The notes under the pieces were generated by a model. That model saw nothing but the letters and a program-made list of their open reading frames with translations. It was not told where the DNA came from and did not search any database. Source: Candidatus Humimicrobium oleiphilum (GTDB lineage: Bacteria > Actinomycetota > Humimicrobiia > Humimicrobiales > Humimicrobiaceae). From it: a stretch of 36,423 nt of DNA. The stretch is from positions 1 to 36,423 of the forward strand of contig DBPS01000024.1 in assembly GCA_002304935.1 (NCBI GenBank), given 5' to 3'. Each line of letters begins with the position of its first letter. The first letter of the stretch is position 1. Both the position numbers and the translations under genes were made by a program. Positions 16,665 to 25,555 of this stretch are shown piece after piece.

Positions 16665-18722
16665 ATGAATAAAGACGAAAATAATACGGAAAATAAAATC
16701 AATATAAAATTGAACAAGACAGTGAGAAGAAACGGATTTAAAAAGCTTCCTTTTTATGCGAGATTCCTTATTATACTTTTCTCATGCATCATCGGGATAG
16801 CAGCAATAGGTGCAGGTGTTTTTTACTGGTATATCAATAATGCAAACAGAATGATGAACTCGGTTACGAGTTCGGAAATCGAAAACATACTTACTCCTGT
16901 GCAGTCAATAGAAGAACCGGTTACCATTCTTCTTCTTGGCAGGGATTCAAGGGATACTGAAAATGATTCCGGAAGAGCAGATACAATAATGCTGCTTTAT
17001 CTTAATCCGGAAAGAGAACAGGCAACTCTTCTATCAATTCCAAGAGACACTTTTGTTGAAATACCGGGTTATGGCGAAGATAAAATAAACGCTGCTTATG
17101 CATATGGTGGCGAGAAGCTGATGATTGAAACTGTTTCAAAATTCCTAAATGCGGATATAAATCATTATATAACTATTGATTTCGATGGTTTTGTGAAGCT
17201 GATTGATGCACTTGGAGGAGTCGACGTAGTTATTGACAGACCTCTGACAGATCCAAAATCCGGAGCCAATTTTTCAGTAGGTAACCATCATCTAACCGGA
17301 GAACAGGCTCTTTCATATACAAGGAGCAGATCTACCGAGCTTGCTGATATAGGAAGGATACAGAGGCAGCAGCAGCTGCTCAGGTATCTTGTTGAACAGA
17401 AACTTAACATACAATATCTTTCCAATATACCGAAATATTTCAATATTCTTGTATCCAATACTCTTACAGATCTTGATCTGGTGACCTTGCTTAGATATGG
17501 GAAAACCGGTCTTTCCTATGAAGCGCAAGATTTTGAAACCGCGATAATCCCTACACATGCAGAATGGATAGAAAATAATACTATCAGTGTCCAGATACCT
17601 GATATTGAGGAAGCGCAGGCGATGTGGCAGAGAATAATAGACGATGAACCGGCAGGCAAATTTAATGCTTCCTACTCCATAGCTCCTGATGCTATTCCGG
17701 ATGCGCTTGCAACAGGAATGATATATGAGATACAGGTGAAGGTGAAAAATACCGGAGCAATAACATGGGAACAGGGTGGTAAAAATCCTGTTCTTCTGGG
17801 TTATCACTGGATTAATTTTGACACAAAAGAGATGGCAGTATTTGATGGAAAGAGATCCGTACTTCCCCAGGACAGTGTTGCACCCGGCGAAGAAGTTACT
17901 TTCAATATGCAGATAAGCTCGCCTCCCCAAAAGGGAAAATATATTTTACAGATAGATCTTGTACAGGAGGCAGTAACCTGGTTTTCATATCAGGGAGTAC
18001 CTCCAATAGAAAAATACTGTACTCTGGATATATCCTATTCTGCACAGTATGACGATAAAGGCAATACTCCGGATTATCTCGAACCCTTGGAAGAATTTAC
18101 ATTAGATGTAACAGTAAAAAATACCGGTTATCTTTTATGGGAGCACTATAAGGAAAAAGGCAGAATCAATCTGGGGACACATTGGATAAACAGGGATACC
18201 GGGGAAACAGAGATTTGGGACGGCCAGAGAGGCCTGCTTCCTTTTGATGTTGCTCATAATGAAAACGCAATTGTAAAGATTACGATAGTCGCACCCGAAA
18301 AACCTGGAAGATATATATTACAGTATGATATGGTTCATGAAGGATACAAATGGTTTTCACAGGAAGGAGTCATTCCGCTTGAAATCAATATAAATGTGGG
18401 CGAGACCATAGACAAGCAGCTTGTAAAAAATACTTCTGTAAAGGTATTCAACGGTAATGGAATATCCGGCTCAGCTACTGATTTTATTGAAAAGCTTGAA
18501 AAATATGATTTTAAAGTCCAGAGTCCTTCCAATGCACAGAATTTCAATTATGAAAAGACAATAATAATTTATAAATCAAATACATTAAAGAAAGCACAAC
18601 AACTTGCTTTGCTTATGGGCAGTTATGAGCTTGTCCAGTATAGCGAAGATTTAAAAGCATATAAATCAAATGCAGATATAGTGGTTATCCTTGGGAAAGA
18701 CTATAAAGAAAATATCAATTAA
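16665..18722 (+). CDS. LCP (LytR-CpsA-Psr) family cell-wall ligase with two Ig-like domains and a LytR_C domain
   Basis: A 685-residue protein. A basic cytoplasmic tail and one membrane helix (about 30-53) lead into an LCP catalytic domain (about 84-245) with LLLGRDSR, GRADTIMLL, LSIPRDTFVEIPG, KINAAYAYGG and YTRSRSTELADIGRIQRQ, which includes the Arg/Asp residues that bind the polyprenyl-pyrophosphate glycan. LCP enzymes attach such glycans to peptidoglycan outside the membrane. Two related domains follow (about 333-452 and 452-575), each with VKNTG...W, HWIN, a DG(K/Q)R...LP segment and YILQ.D.V.E...WFS..GV.P, resembling NBR1-type Ig-like domains. A LytR_C domain closes the protein (about 590-685). 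Its place between murA and glycan genes fits glycan ligation. Confidence 0.9.
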   Translation: MNKDENNTENKINIKLNKTVRRNGFKKLPFYARFLIILFSCIIGIAAIGAGVFYWYINNANRMMNSVTSSEIENILTPVQSIEEPVTILLLGRDSRDTENDSGRADTIMLLYLNPEREQATLLSIPRDTFVEIPGYGEDKINAAYAYGGEKLMIETVSKFLNADINHYITIDFDGFVKLIDALGGVDVVIDRPLTDPKSGANFSVGNHHLTGEQALSYTRSRSTELADIGRIQRQQQLLRYLVEQKLNIQYLSNIPKYFNILVSNTLTDLDLVTLLRYGKTGLSYEAQDFETAIIPTHAEWIENNTISVQIPDIEEAQAMWQRIIDDEPAGKFNASYSIAPDAIPDALATGMIYEIQVKVKNTGAITWEQGGKNPVLLGYHWINFDTKEMAVFDGKRSVLPQDSVAPGEEVTFNMQISSPPQKGKYILQIDLVQEAVTWFSYQGVPPIEKYCTLDISYSAQYDDKGNTPDYLEPLEEFTLDVTVKNTGYLLWEHYKEKGRINLGTHWINRDTGETEIWDGQRGLLPFDVAHNENAIVKITIVAPEKPGRYILQYDMVHEGYKWFSQEGVIPLEININVGETIDKQLVKNTSVKVFNGNGISGSATDFIEKLEKYDFKVQSPSNAQNFNYEKTIIIYKSNTLKKAQQLALLMGSYELVQYSEDLKAYKSNADIVVILGKDYKENIN

Positions 18723-18777
18723 GTTCATTTTCGCTGCTGATTTATGGTGTTGTTTTAATTTATAGAAAAAATTTATA

Positions 18778-18786
18778 TGCTATAAT
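18778..18786 (+). promoter_or_regulatory. Extended -10 promoter directly before the 4,6-dehydratase gene (predicts leaderless mRNA)
   Basis: TGCTATAAT (18778-18786) is identical to the element before murA. It touches the first ATG (18787). A start site the usual seven bases downstream of the -10 box would fall at 18793, exactly the A of a second in-frame ATG, giving a transcript with no 5' leader. No Shine-Dalgarno site is seen for either ATG, which fits. Confidence 0.5.
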
Positions 18787-20715
18787 ATGCGCATGAAAAG
18801 AAAATTTTCATTTAAAATTTTAATCCAGATAATTTTTGATATTCTTATCATATTTTCCTCATTTATTATTTCTTTTTTCCTAAGAGGACAGCTTGATTTA
18901 AGAAGCAGGGACATTTTATTTTCCCAGTATTCTGCAGCACTGATATGGTATATATTAATAATTATTATAGCAAAGCTGCTCATGTTCTGGCTTTTCGGCC
19001 TGTACAGAAGGATATGGAAATATGCTTCTGTAAAAGACATGGTTGCAATCATAGAAGCTGTTTTGTCAAGTTCCATACTTATGGTCGTTGTCTTTTATAT
19101 ACTTGGATATCCGATAAGTCTTTTCGGGCAGCAGCTTAATTTTTCACTTCCTTATTTTCCAAGAAGTATCTTTATCATAGATTTTATTCTGACCATTATC
19201 CTTATATCTCTTTCCAGGTTCTCCGGCAGGTTTTTCAATGAACTAAAATACGGAAGCCCGAAATCAAGAAAAAAAAGAGCCCTGATAATCGGAGCCGGAG
19301 ATGCGGGAGAAATGATTGTCAGGGAAATGATAAGGCAGTCAAACAGCGAGTATCTGCCAATCGGTTTTCTTGATGATGACCCCAGCAAAATAGGAAGGCA
19401 GATACATGGTATAAAAGTGCTTGGTCCGATTTCAAGACTAGAATCTTCAATCTCAAAATATTCCATCGACGAGGTGCTTATAGCAATGCCTTCAGCATCA
19501 GGAGAGCTGAGAAAAAATATAGCACTAAGAGTCAAAGAACGGAAAATCAAATGCAAGACACTGCCAAGCCTTTATGAGGTCATAGATGATAAAGTATATC
19601 TGTACCAGGTAAGAGATATAGAAATCGAAGACATTCTGGGAAGAGAGCCTATAAGAATGAAAATACCTGAGATAGTTTCAGAGATAAAGGATAGTGTAAT
19701 AATCATTACTGGTGCCGGAGGCTCAATAGGTTCCGAGATATGCAGGCAGGTTGTAAAATTCAATCCTTCAAGGATGATACTTGTCGATCATGCTGAGAAC
19801 AATCTTTTTTTAATCGAAAAAGAATTGCAGGAAAAGTATGACTACACCAATTCTATTCCGATAGTTGCAAACATAAAAGACAGGGAAGTGATGAAGTCGG
19901 TATTTAAAAGATACAAACCTGTAATACTTTTCCATGCTGCCGCATATAAACACGTACCTTTGATGCAGCTGAATCCGGAAGCAGCAATACAGAATAACTT
20001 TATTGGAACCAAATTGCTTGCAAAATTATCCATTGAATACCATGTCAAAAGATTTGTAATGCTTTCCACCGATAAAGCAGTGAAACCCAGTAATGTAATG
20101 GGCATTTCCAAACTACTGGCTGAAAAATATCTTCAGTCTCTTTCAAAATCAGGGGACACTATTTTTGTAATTGTAAGGTTCGGGAATGTCCTTGGCAGCC
20201 AGGGGAGTGTCGTGCCCATATTCAAGCAGCAGATCCTTTCAGGTGGTCCGGTAAGAGTGACTCATCCTGAAATGAAAAGGTATTTTATGACAATACCTGA
20301 AGCAGCACAACTTGTGATACAGGCATGCATAATAGGCAGGGGAGGAGAAATATTTGTTCTGGATATGGGAGAGCCTTTCAGCATCCTGGACCTTGCCAAT
20401 AATATGATTAAGCTTTATGGTATGGAGCCGGGAAAAGATATTGAAATAGTCTATACGGGTCCGCGTTTTGGCGAGAAACTCAATGAGGAATTATTTTATG
20501 AAGATGAAGAACTTGTGGAAACGAATCTGCCTCATATAATGGAAGCCAGATATAATGGGAACGGAAGACTTTCCAAAGATGAGACAATAGAACTTCTTTT
20601 TAATATAGAAAAAGAGATGCAGGTCTATGATTACTCAAGCCTGTTTGCAGATTTAAAGAAAATAGTTCCTGATTTTGAAGAAAAAGAAATGTGGTTTAAT
20701 ACGATTAAGGAATGA
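18787..20715 (+). CDS. Membrane-bound nucleoside-diphosphate-sugar 4,6-dehydratase (CapD/FlaA1/WbpM/PglF family)
   Basis: A 642-residue enzyme that likely removes water from UDP-GlcNAc (or a similar sugar) to give a 4-keto-6-deoxy sugar for surface glycans. Four or so membrane helices (first ~150 residues) precede a Rossmann-like domain (ALIIGAGDAGEMIV) and the SDR catalytic domain: NAD motif TGAGGSIGSE from residue 308, AAAYKHVPLMQLNPE, STDKAVKPSNVMGISK. The usual Tyr is Met (M438) with K442, the SMK triad described for WbpM-type enzymes. The true start may be the second ATG at 18793. It overlaps the next gene by 4 bp. Confidence 0.92.
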   Translation: MRMKRKFSFKILIQIIFDILIIFSSFIISFFLRGQLDLRSRDILFSQYSAALIWYILIIIIAKLLMFWLFGLYRRIWKYASVKDMVAIIEAVLSSSILMVVVFYILGYPISLFGQQLNFSLPYFPRSIFIIDFILTIILISLSRFSGRFFNELKYGSPKSRKKRALIIGAGDAGEMIVREMIRQSNSEYLPIGFLDDDPSKIGRQIHGIKVLGPISRLESSISKYSIDEVLIAMPSASGELRKNIALRVKERKIKCKTLPSLYEVIDDKVYLYQVRDIEIEDILGREPIRMKIPEIVSEIKDSVIIITGAGGSIGSEICRQVVKFNPSRMILVDHAENNLFLIEKELQEKYDYTNSIPIVANIKDREVMKSVFKRYKPVILFHAAAYKHVPLMQLNPEAAIQNNFIGTKLLAKLSIEYHVKRFVMLSTDKAVKPSNVMGISKLLAEKYLQSLSKSGDTIFVIVRFGNVLGSQGSVVPIFKQQILSGGPVRVTHPEMKRYFMTIPEAAQLVIQACIIGRGGEIFVLDMGEPFSILDLANNMIKLYGMEPGKDIEIVYTGPRFGEKLNEELFYEDEELVETNLPHIMEARYNGNGRLSKDETIELLFNIEKEMQVYDYSSLFADLKKIVPDFEEKEMWFNTIKE

Positions 20716-21296
20716 ATTTGCGAAAATTGCAGCTTGGTCTTAAAAGATTTTCTGATATTATGCTATCTGTATTTTTTTTTATATTATTTACTCCTTTATG
20801 GATAGTGATTCCTGTTTTGATAAAGCTTGATTCGCCTGGAAGAATCATTTACACACAGAAAAGAATAGGTTTAAATAGCAATTTCTTTACAATATACAAA
20901 TACAGAACTATGAAAGAAGGCACTCCTGACATTCCTACTGATGAAGTCAAAGATCCATTAAAACTTGTAACGAAGCCAGGCTCATTTCTTCGCCGTTCAA
21001 GTATTGATGAGATCCCCCAGCTTATAAACATACTAAAAGGGGAAATGAGCATTATAGGTCCGAGGCCAGCTCTTTATAACCAGCCTCTTCTGATAAGAAT
21101 GCGTAAAGAAAAAGGTGCCGACATCCTGAGGCCTGGTATTACGGGGCTTGCGCAGGTAATGGGACGGGATGATCTGCCCATACCTGAAAAAGTAAGCTAT
21201 GATGAACAGTATGTAAAAAATTACTCTGTTCTCCTTGATCTTAAAATAATGCTCCTTACAGTAAAAGCAATACTGTCAGGCAGAGGCAACAAATAG
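20712..21296 (+). CDS. Small monotopic phosphoglycosyl transferase (bacterial sugar transferase, PglC-like)
   Basis: A 194-residue enzyme that moves a phospho-sugar from a UDP-sugar to undecaprenyl phosphate, starting glycan assembly at the inner face of the membrane. One N-terminal re-entrant hydrophobic segment (DIMLSVFFFILFTPLWIVIPVLIKLD, about 15-40) is followed by RIGLNSNFFTIYKYRTMKEG, RRSSIDEIPQLINILKGEMS with the catalytic Asp-Glu, IIGPRPALYNQPLL and RPGITGLAQVMGRDD. The length is that of the minimal PglC type. It overlaps the dehydratase gene by 4 bp (ATGA), so the 4-keto sugar made upstream, or a derivative, is the likely substrate. Confidence 0.93.
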   Translation: MNLRKLQLGLKRFSDIMLSVFFFILFTPLWIVIPVLIKLDSPGRIIYTQKRIGLNSNFFTIYKYRTMKEGTPDIPTDEVKDPLKLVTKPGSFLRRSSIDEIPQLINILKGEMSIIGPRPALYNQPLLIRMRKEKGADILRPGITGLAQVMGRDDLPIPEKVSYDEQYVKNYSVLLDLKIMLLTVKAILSGRGNK

Positions 21297-21312
21297 GGGA
21301 CGTATAATTTGG
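21296..21312. repeat. 17-bp direct repeat, copy 1 (REP-like), in the convergent gap
   Basis: GGGGACGTATAATTTGG begins on the last base of the sugar transferase stop codon. An identical copy lies at 23211-23227. Here the repeat is followed by CCCCC, so AGGGG and CCCCT can pair as a short stem ahead of TTTAT, possibly serving as a terminator between the convergent genes. Confidence 0.7.
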
Positions 21313-21334
21313 CCCCCTTTATAACCTCTGAATA

Positions 21335-23233
21335 CTATTTTATTCTGATGGTTACTTCAGGAGCTTCCACATAAAGATTATTCGTTGTAATCCTGAATCT
21401 TATATTGTTTTCATCCGGGGCAACTGCTTTTACTCTGACACTTATCCTGATTTTACCGGATGGTTCAATAATATAAGGGCCGTTTGTCCACATATAAAAA
21501 CCGCTTGCCATTCCCGGCATTGCTTTTAAATCGCTTGAGTTTTCATTAATCCCGATAAGACTGAGGCTTTTTGGCAGCCCCAGCTCTATCGAACTTAAAT
21601 AAACAGGCTCGGTTTCACTATTATTTGTTATCACATAAGAAATATTTTTCTCTTCGCCGAATGTGAAAGAGATATCTTTATCTTCAATTTCAAATCCGAC
21701 ATATTTTTTAATGCCAAGCACCTTGAATGTTTTAAGTTCTTCACTATAATCCATCCAGTAAATAAAATAACTCACGGGTTCCAGCTCAAAGGCATTTGAA
21801 AGATCCGGCATATAAGCCTGATTAATATAAATAGTATTTTTTCCGATATTTGCTTCTATGCTTGAAAGCATCTCCTCATAACTCAGTCCTCTTTCGATTT
21901 TTATGCTTTTTTCTGATTCATAAAGCAGAAGATAAGCAAGGACACTTGTTGACTTCGAGCTTGAAAAAATAATTGAATTATCTTCCAGCTCTCCCTCAAC
22001 TGCTTTCCAGTAATCATATATTACTGTATCCCTGCTTTTATCCGCTTCCGCATAATTAATTGCAAAAGCATTTACAGGAAAAAACAATATTGCAGCCATG
22101 AATATGGACACGGCAGTTATTTTAAAAGAACCCGGACCGGATGCAACCTCTTTTTTATTGCCATGTTCTCCGTCAGACTTTCTTGCTGAAATTTTTCTGA
22201 TAACTGCCTTTATTACTTCTTTAATATGATAAATTCCAAAAGCAAAGGGTATCAGCAGAAATGTAACCACCGAAACAATGTAAAAATCATTCGGGACATC
22301 TTCATAAAGAAAGACAGGTATAAGATTAAGGATGATGAGGAAAAATACCAGGACAAAATATCTCCATTTTTTCCACGCAAGCATTACAAAACCGAAAAGC
22401 GTTATAAGAAGAGCAGCTATATTGAAATCCTGCCTTATCAGATTATAATAGCCCACTGCCTGCTTTTTAAAAACTTCCATTGACCTGAAACCCAGCTGCT
22501 GCTTCCACTGCATACCTGTAATATAATGGATAAACTGATGGAAGGTCTTAACATTGCCATATCCCTGATAAGACCTTATAGGGATATAAAGGTAAAGCAG
22601 AAGAGGTGCAATCATAAGCGCGATTATAATGACAACTCTTTTTAATTTAAAAACCGCCTTCCAGTCAGTTATTACAGGGAAAAGTATCAGCATTGGTGCA
22701 AGAAAAACTGAAAGAGGATGATTTGTAAAACTTAATCCTATGAACAGATAATACAGATAAAGAAATCTGGTTTCTTTACTGTTGGTCCAGTAAACGCCGA
22801 AAAGAATGACAAGACCTGTCAGAAATGTATGCAGCGTATAAACTTCAAAACGATTTGTCTGAAGCCAGAAGACCCTGAAAAAACAGAAGAATAAAGACGA
22901 AATCAAAGCAATATAATATTCTTTTTTGATAAGATTGGAAATAATCATCACGAATACCGTTACTGTAGCTGCTCCAAAAAATACTGAAAAAATATTAAGC
23001 CTGAAAGCGATAGTTCCAAATGGAAGATAAGTAAACAATTTCCCCAAAAGAAATGCAATCGGAAATCCGGTTGTCTGCCCGACTGCGAGCTGGGGAACCT
23101 GTATGTGAAACCAGGTTGTGTCATATCCGAATGACGACGGATTCATGGTCAGGAGATATACGACAAATGTCGCAATAAAACTGATTGCATAAATTGCAAT
23201 CTTGAATTTCGGGGACGTATAATTTGGTTCCAT
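21335..23233 (-). CDS. DUF2723-type polytopic membrane protein (glycosyltransferase-like)
   Basis: A 632-residue protein with about ten membrane helices in the first ~400 residues and a beta-rich extracytoplasmic tail of about 230. The N-terminal pattern MNPSSFGYDTTWFHIQVPQLAVG followed by TTGFPIAFLLGKLFTYLPFG and RLNIFSVFFGA matches DUF2723, a GT-C-like family related to protein O-mannosyl transferases; the exact reaction is not known. The annotated ATG and first eight codons lie in or beside the 17-bp repeat (copy 2), and no Shine-Dalgarno site is seen, so the true N-terminus is uncertain. It is separated from the next minus-strand gene by 128 bp. Confidence 0.8.
   Translation of the reverse strand: MEPNYTSPKFKIAIYAISFIATFVVYLLTMNPSSFGYDTTWFHIQVPQLAVGQTTGFPIAFLLGKLFTYLPFGTIAFRLNIFSVFFGAATVTVFVMIISNLIKKEYYIALISSLFFCFFRVFWLQTNRFEVYTLHTFLTGLVILFGVYWTNSKETRFLYLYYLFIGLSFTNHPLSVFLAPMLILFPVITDWKAVFKLKRVVIIIALMIAPLLLYLYIPIRSYQGYGNVKTFHQFIHYITGMQWKQQLGFRSMEVFKKQAVGYYNLIRQDFNIAALLITLFGFVMLAWKKWRYFVLVFFLIILNLIPVFLYEDVPNDFYIVSVVTFLLIPFAFGIYHIKEVIKAVIRKISARKSDGEHGNKKEVASGPGSFKITAVSIFMAAILFFPVNAFAINYAEADKSRDTVIYDYWKAVEGELEDNSIIFSSSKSTSVLAYLLLYESEKSIKIERGLSYEEMLSSIEANIGKNTIYINQAYMPDLSNAFELEPVSYFIYWMDYSEELKTFKVLGIKKYVGFEIEDKDISFTFGEEKNISYVITNNSETEPVYLSSIELGLPKSLSLIGINENSSDLKAMPGMASGFYMWTNGPYIIEPSGKIRISVRVKAVAPDENNIRFRITTNNLYVEAPEVTIRIK
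23211..23227. repeat. 17-bp direct repeat, copy 2, inside the 5' end of the DUF2723 gene
   Basis: GGGGACGTATAATTTGG, identical to 21296-21312 and in the same orientation, encodes codons 3-8 of the minus-strand protein (P-N-Y-T-S-P). The two copies bracket almost exactly one gene, 1.9 kb apart. No third copy was found in the window. Confidence 0.7.
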
Positions 23234-23361
23234 TTTAATTTTACAGAAATAAATTTATTATAATTTTTAATCTTATAAAGAAATCAGACAGGTTCTAATT
23301 ATATATAAAAACAAATACATTTGTAATCTAATTCCTTGCGAGTTTATAATCCGGCTTAATA

Positions 23362-24639
23362 TTAATTATTTATCCTGTATAAAAAACCGCCTGCTGCCCT
23401 GAAATTTTTTTCAAGCACATATTTCTTCTGCAGGTCTTTAATTTTTTCTTCAATACCTGCCCTGTCATTTCCGGAATCATCCTCATCGGTTGTGTTTAAA
23501 TCCATATCAATAAAGTCGTCTTTTGATAATGAAACAAGATATGAATATTTCTGCCCCGAATCTTTAACAGCAATATCTATGTCTGCTTCAATATCATTAA
23601 GGCTTTTACCGCTGATATTTATAAATCTGATATCTTTGGGATAAAGATTGTATGCCATCTCAGACATTATATAAATCTGTTCACCCCTTATAAGAACTAT
23701 CATATTATCCTCTTCAGGCGTATTTTCATCCAGCCATGCAATAAACTTTTCAAAATCATAAAAACCAAGATATGTATTTTTAAAATCTCCTTCAGCTATA
23801 TTTTTTCTGTATGAGTCAAAGTAGCTTTTTACTGTAAAAATTTCATTTTTTATATAATAAAATGAAAAAACAACTAGGATTATTGCTGCAAAACTGAAAG
23901 CTATCTTGCCCGTTATTACCTTTTTGCTTACCAGTTTCAAAGAATATATAAAAAAACAAAGCATTATAAATCCCAGATAAGCCGGTATAAAAAACCTGTT
24001 AACTTCTCTTATGCTAAAGTTATTTAAAAAAAACCTGTTAATATGGGAATCAATCGGTTCAGCAAGTCTTTCCCGAACACTTATTTTTTTGATTTCAATA
24101 TTAACACCATCGACTGCAGGCAGCTCGACTTTTATTTCACCTATCATCTTTCCAGAAGTATCCCATTTGGGATTTTCCCCGATGTTTATATGATAATCAT
24201 GGGCTATTCCGTCAACAAATATCTGAAATTTTTCCACCTCTGAAGTTGTATAATCGCTCTCGCCACTGTCAGCATATTTCCATCTTATGTTAACGGTCCC
24301 TTTTGGGAAATCCACCGAAGAAACATTCTTTGCAAGGATAGTAAATATCATATAATCTCCAACCTCTGGATTAAAAAGCCCTGTCTTTTTATCCAAAGGA
24401 TTGCTGATAATCAGGGAGGAATCTTTTGTCTCTTTTACTGTCAGGCCTGAACCTTCAGCATTATAAACATCTCCATTACTGCCGCCCCCGTCAGTTTTTC
24501 CTGAGAGAATCCCTCCTTTTTCGTAGCAGATAATCTCTTCATTTAATACAGGAAACAGAAAGAATAAAGTAAAACAGATGAATATAATAAGGAAAAATAC
24601 AACATATATTTCCCTGATATAAGCCTTATTTCTTTTCAT
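23362..24639 (-). CDS. Unrecognised membrane protein
   Basis: I do not recognise this 425-residue protein. An N-terminal membrane helix (about 10-28) is followed by a Gly/Ser-rich linker and an outward-facing domain (to about 210) with alternating hydrophobic strands, such as YMIFTILAKNVSSV. Two central helices follow (about 219-240 and 247-265), then a C-terminal domain of about 160 residues. The latter contains KFIAWLDENTPEEDNMIVLI and YNLYPKDIRFINISG, which resemble the tails of some PMT-like membrane glycosyltransferase systems, though no catalytic site is evident. The ATG shares a base with the stop of the SDR gene upstream, so the two are coupled and probably work together at the surface. 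Confidence 0.75.
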   Translation of the reverse strand: MKRNKAYIREIYVVFFLIIFICFTLFFLFPVLNEEIICYEKGGILSGKTDGGGSNGDVYNAEGSGLTVKETKDSSLIISNPLDKKTGLFNPEVGDYMIFTILAKNVSSVDFPKGTVNIRWKYADSGESDYTTSEVEKFQIFVDGIAHDYHINIGENPKWDTSGKMIGEIKVELPAVDGVNIEIKKISVRERLAEPIDSHINRFFLNNFSIREVNRFFIPAYLGFIMLCFFIYSLKLVSKKVITGKIAFSFAAIILVVFSFYYIKNEIFTVKSYFDSYRKNIAEGDFKNTYLGFYDFEKFIAWLDENTPEEDNMIVLIRGEQIYIMSEMAYNLYPKDIRFINISGKSLNDIEADIDIAVKDSGQKYSYLVSLSKDDFIDMDLNTTDEDDSGNDRAGIEEKIKDLQKKYVLEKNFRAAGGFLYRINN

Positions 24640-25523
24640 CAGAATTCAAGCTCCGAAATTTCTTTCTCTATTCCTTCTTCAAACGAAACAGGGGAGTAGC
24701 CGAAATCATTTGCAGCTTCGTTATAAGGATAGACCTTGTCGATTTTCATTCTTTCTATCTGGTCAGTGTCAAGGTCGGATTTTTTCATTATCTGCTTATA
24801 AATGCTGACAGCAAATTTGGAAATTCCAATAGGAAGCTTAATTATTTTGAAAGGAAGGTTGCTCTTCATCCTCACAATCTTAAGCATTTCATTATACTTT
24901 AAAGGATACTTCCCAGCCAGCTCATAAATCTTTTTAATTGTTTTACTGTTTTCAAGCACACCTGTAACTGCCTTTGCCACATCCTCAACATAAACCGGCT
25001 GTATCATATTTTCTCCGCTGCCAAATACAACAAAAAATCTTTTCTTCCTAATGAATTTCAGCATTTTGGAAAAATTATTGTCACCATCAGCGCCATAAAT
25101 CATAGAAGGCCTCAGAACAGTATAATCAAGACCGGAATTCCTTATATATTCCTCTGACTTGATTTTATCTTTTTTGACTTTTATGTCAGTCGGGATAAGT
25201 ACGGTTGTCGAACTTATAAAGACTGTTCTTTTTACATTACATTTTCTGAGTGCTTCAATAAAATTTTTTACATAACCATGATATTCCAGCCTTACAACAT
25301 AAATAGCTTTTTCTATATCTTTCAAGCCATATACCAGGGAGTCAGGACTTAAAAGATTTCCGCCCACTATTTCAATACAGTCAGGAAATTTAAGCTTGAT
25401 TTCTTCAAGCCTGCGACGAGCTTCCATACTTCTTGCAAGGCATCTTACTTTCTCTCCGTTTCCAGCCAGTCTTATAAGAATTCTTTTCCCCAGAAAACTT
25501 GTTGCTCCGGCAAGATAAATCAA
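24639..25523 (-). CDS. NAD(P)-binding SDR protein (NmrA/complex I 39-kDa-like)
   Basis: A 294-residue atypical short-chain dehydrogenase. The N-terminal LAGATSFLGKRIL is the Gly-rich dinucleotide site (GATxxxG form), VRCLARSMEARR supplies the basic residues that favour NADP(H), and FISSTTVLIPTD and LRPSMIYGADGDN follow in family positions. The canonical YxxxK is not evident, as in many NmrA-like or NDUFA9-like members that bind rather than reduce. The start is TTG (25521-25523), with AAAGGATGG upstream; it gives the standard N-terminus MIYLAGATSFLG. Probable substrate unknown; context suggests nucleotide-sugar or membrane lipid chemistry. Confidence 0.85.
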   Translation of the reverse strand: MIYLAGATSFLGKRILIRLAGNGEKVRCLARSMEARRRLEEIKLKFPDCIEIVGGNLLSPDSLVYGLKDIEKAIYVVRLEYHGYVKNFIEALRKCNVKRTVFISSTTVLIPTDIKVKKDKIKSEEYIRNSGLDYTVLRPSMIYGADGDNNFSKMLKFIRKKRFFVVFGSGENMIQPVYVEDVAKAVTGVLENSKTIKKIYELAGKYPLKYNEMLKIVRMKSNLPFKIIKLPIGISKFAVSIYKQIMKKSDLDTDQIERMKIDKVYPYNEAANDFGYSPVSFEEGIEKEISELEF

Positions 25524-25555
25524 CGCAATACACCATCCTTTGAAAATAATTTAAA

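Noticed and set aside
16655..16666. TTGACA directly followed by TATAAT before the LCP gene
   Set aside because: The two boxes have no spacer between them, so they cannot act as one promoter, and the sequence overlaps the murA stop and LCP start codons; co-transcription with murA is simpler.
21335..23233. Protein O-mannosyltransferase as a firm call for the DUF2723 protein
   Set aside because: The family is only distantly related to PMT enzymes and no donor or acceptor can be read from the sequence, so I kept the call general.
24639..25523. UDP-sugar epimerase activity for the SDR protein
   Set aside because: It lacks an evident YxxxK pair and has the NmrA-type GATxxxG site with Arg after the second strand, unlike the extended SDR epimerases at 32796 and 35620.
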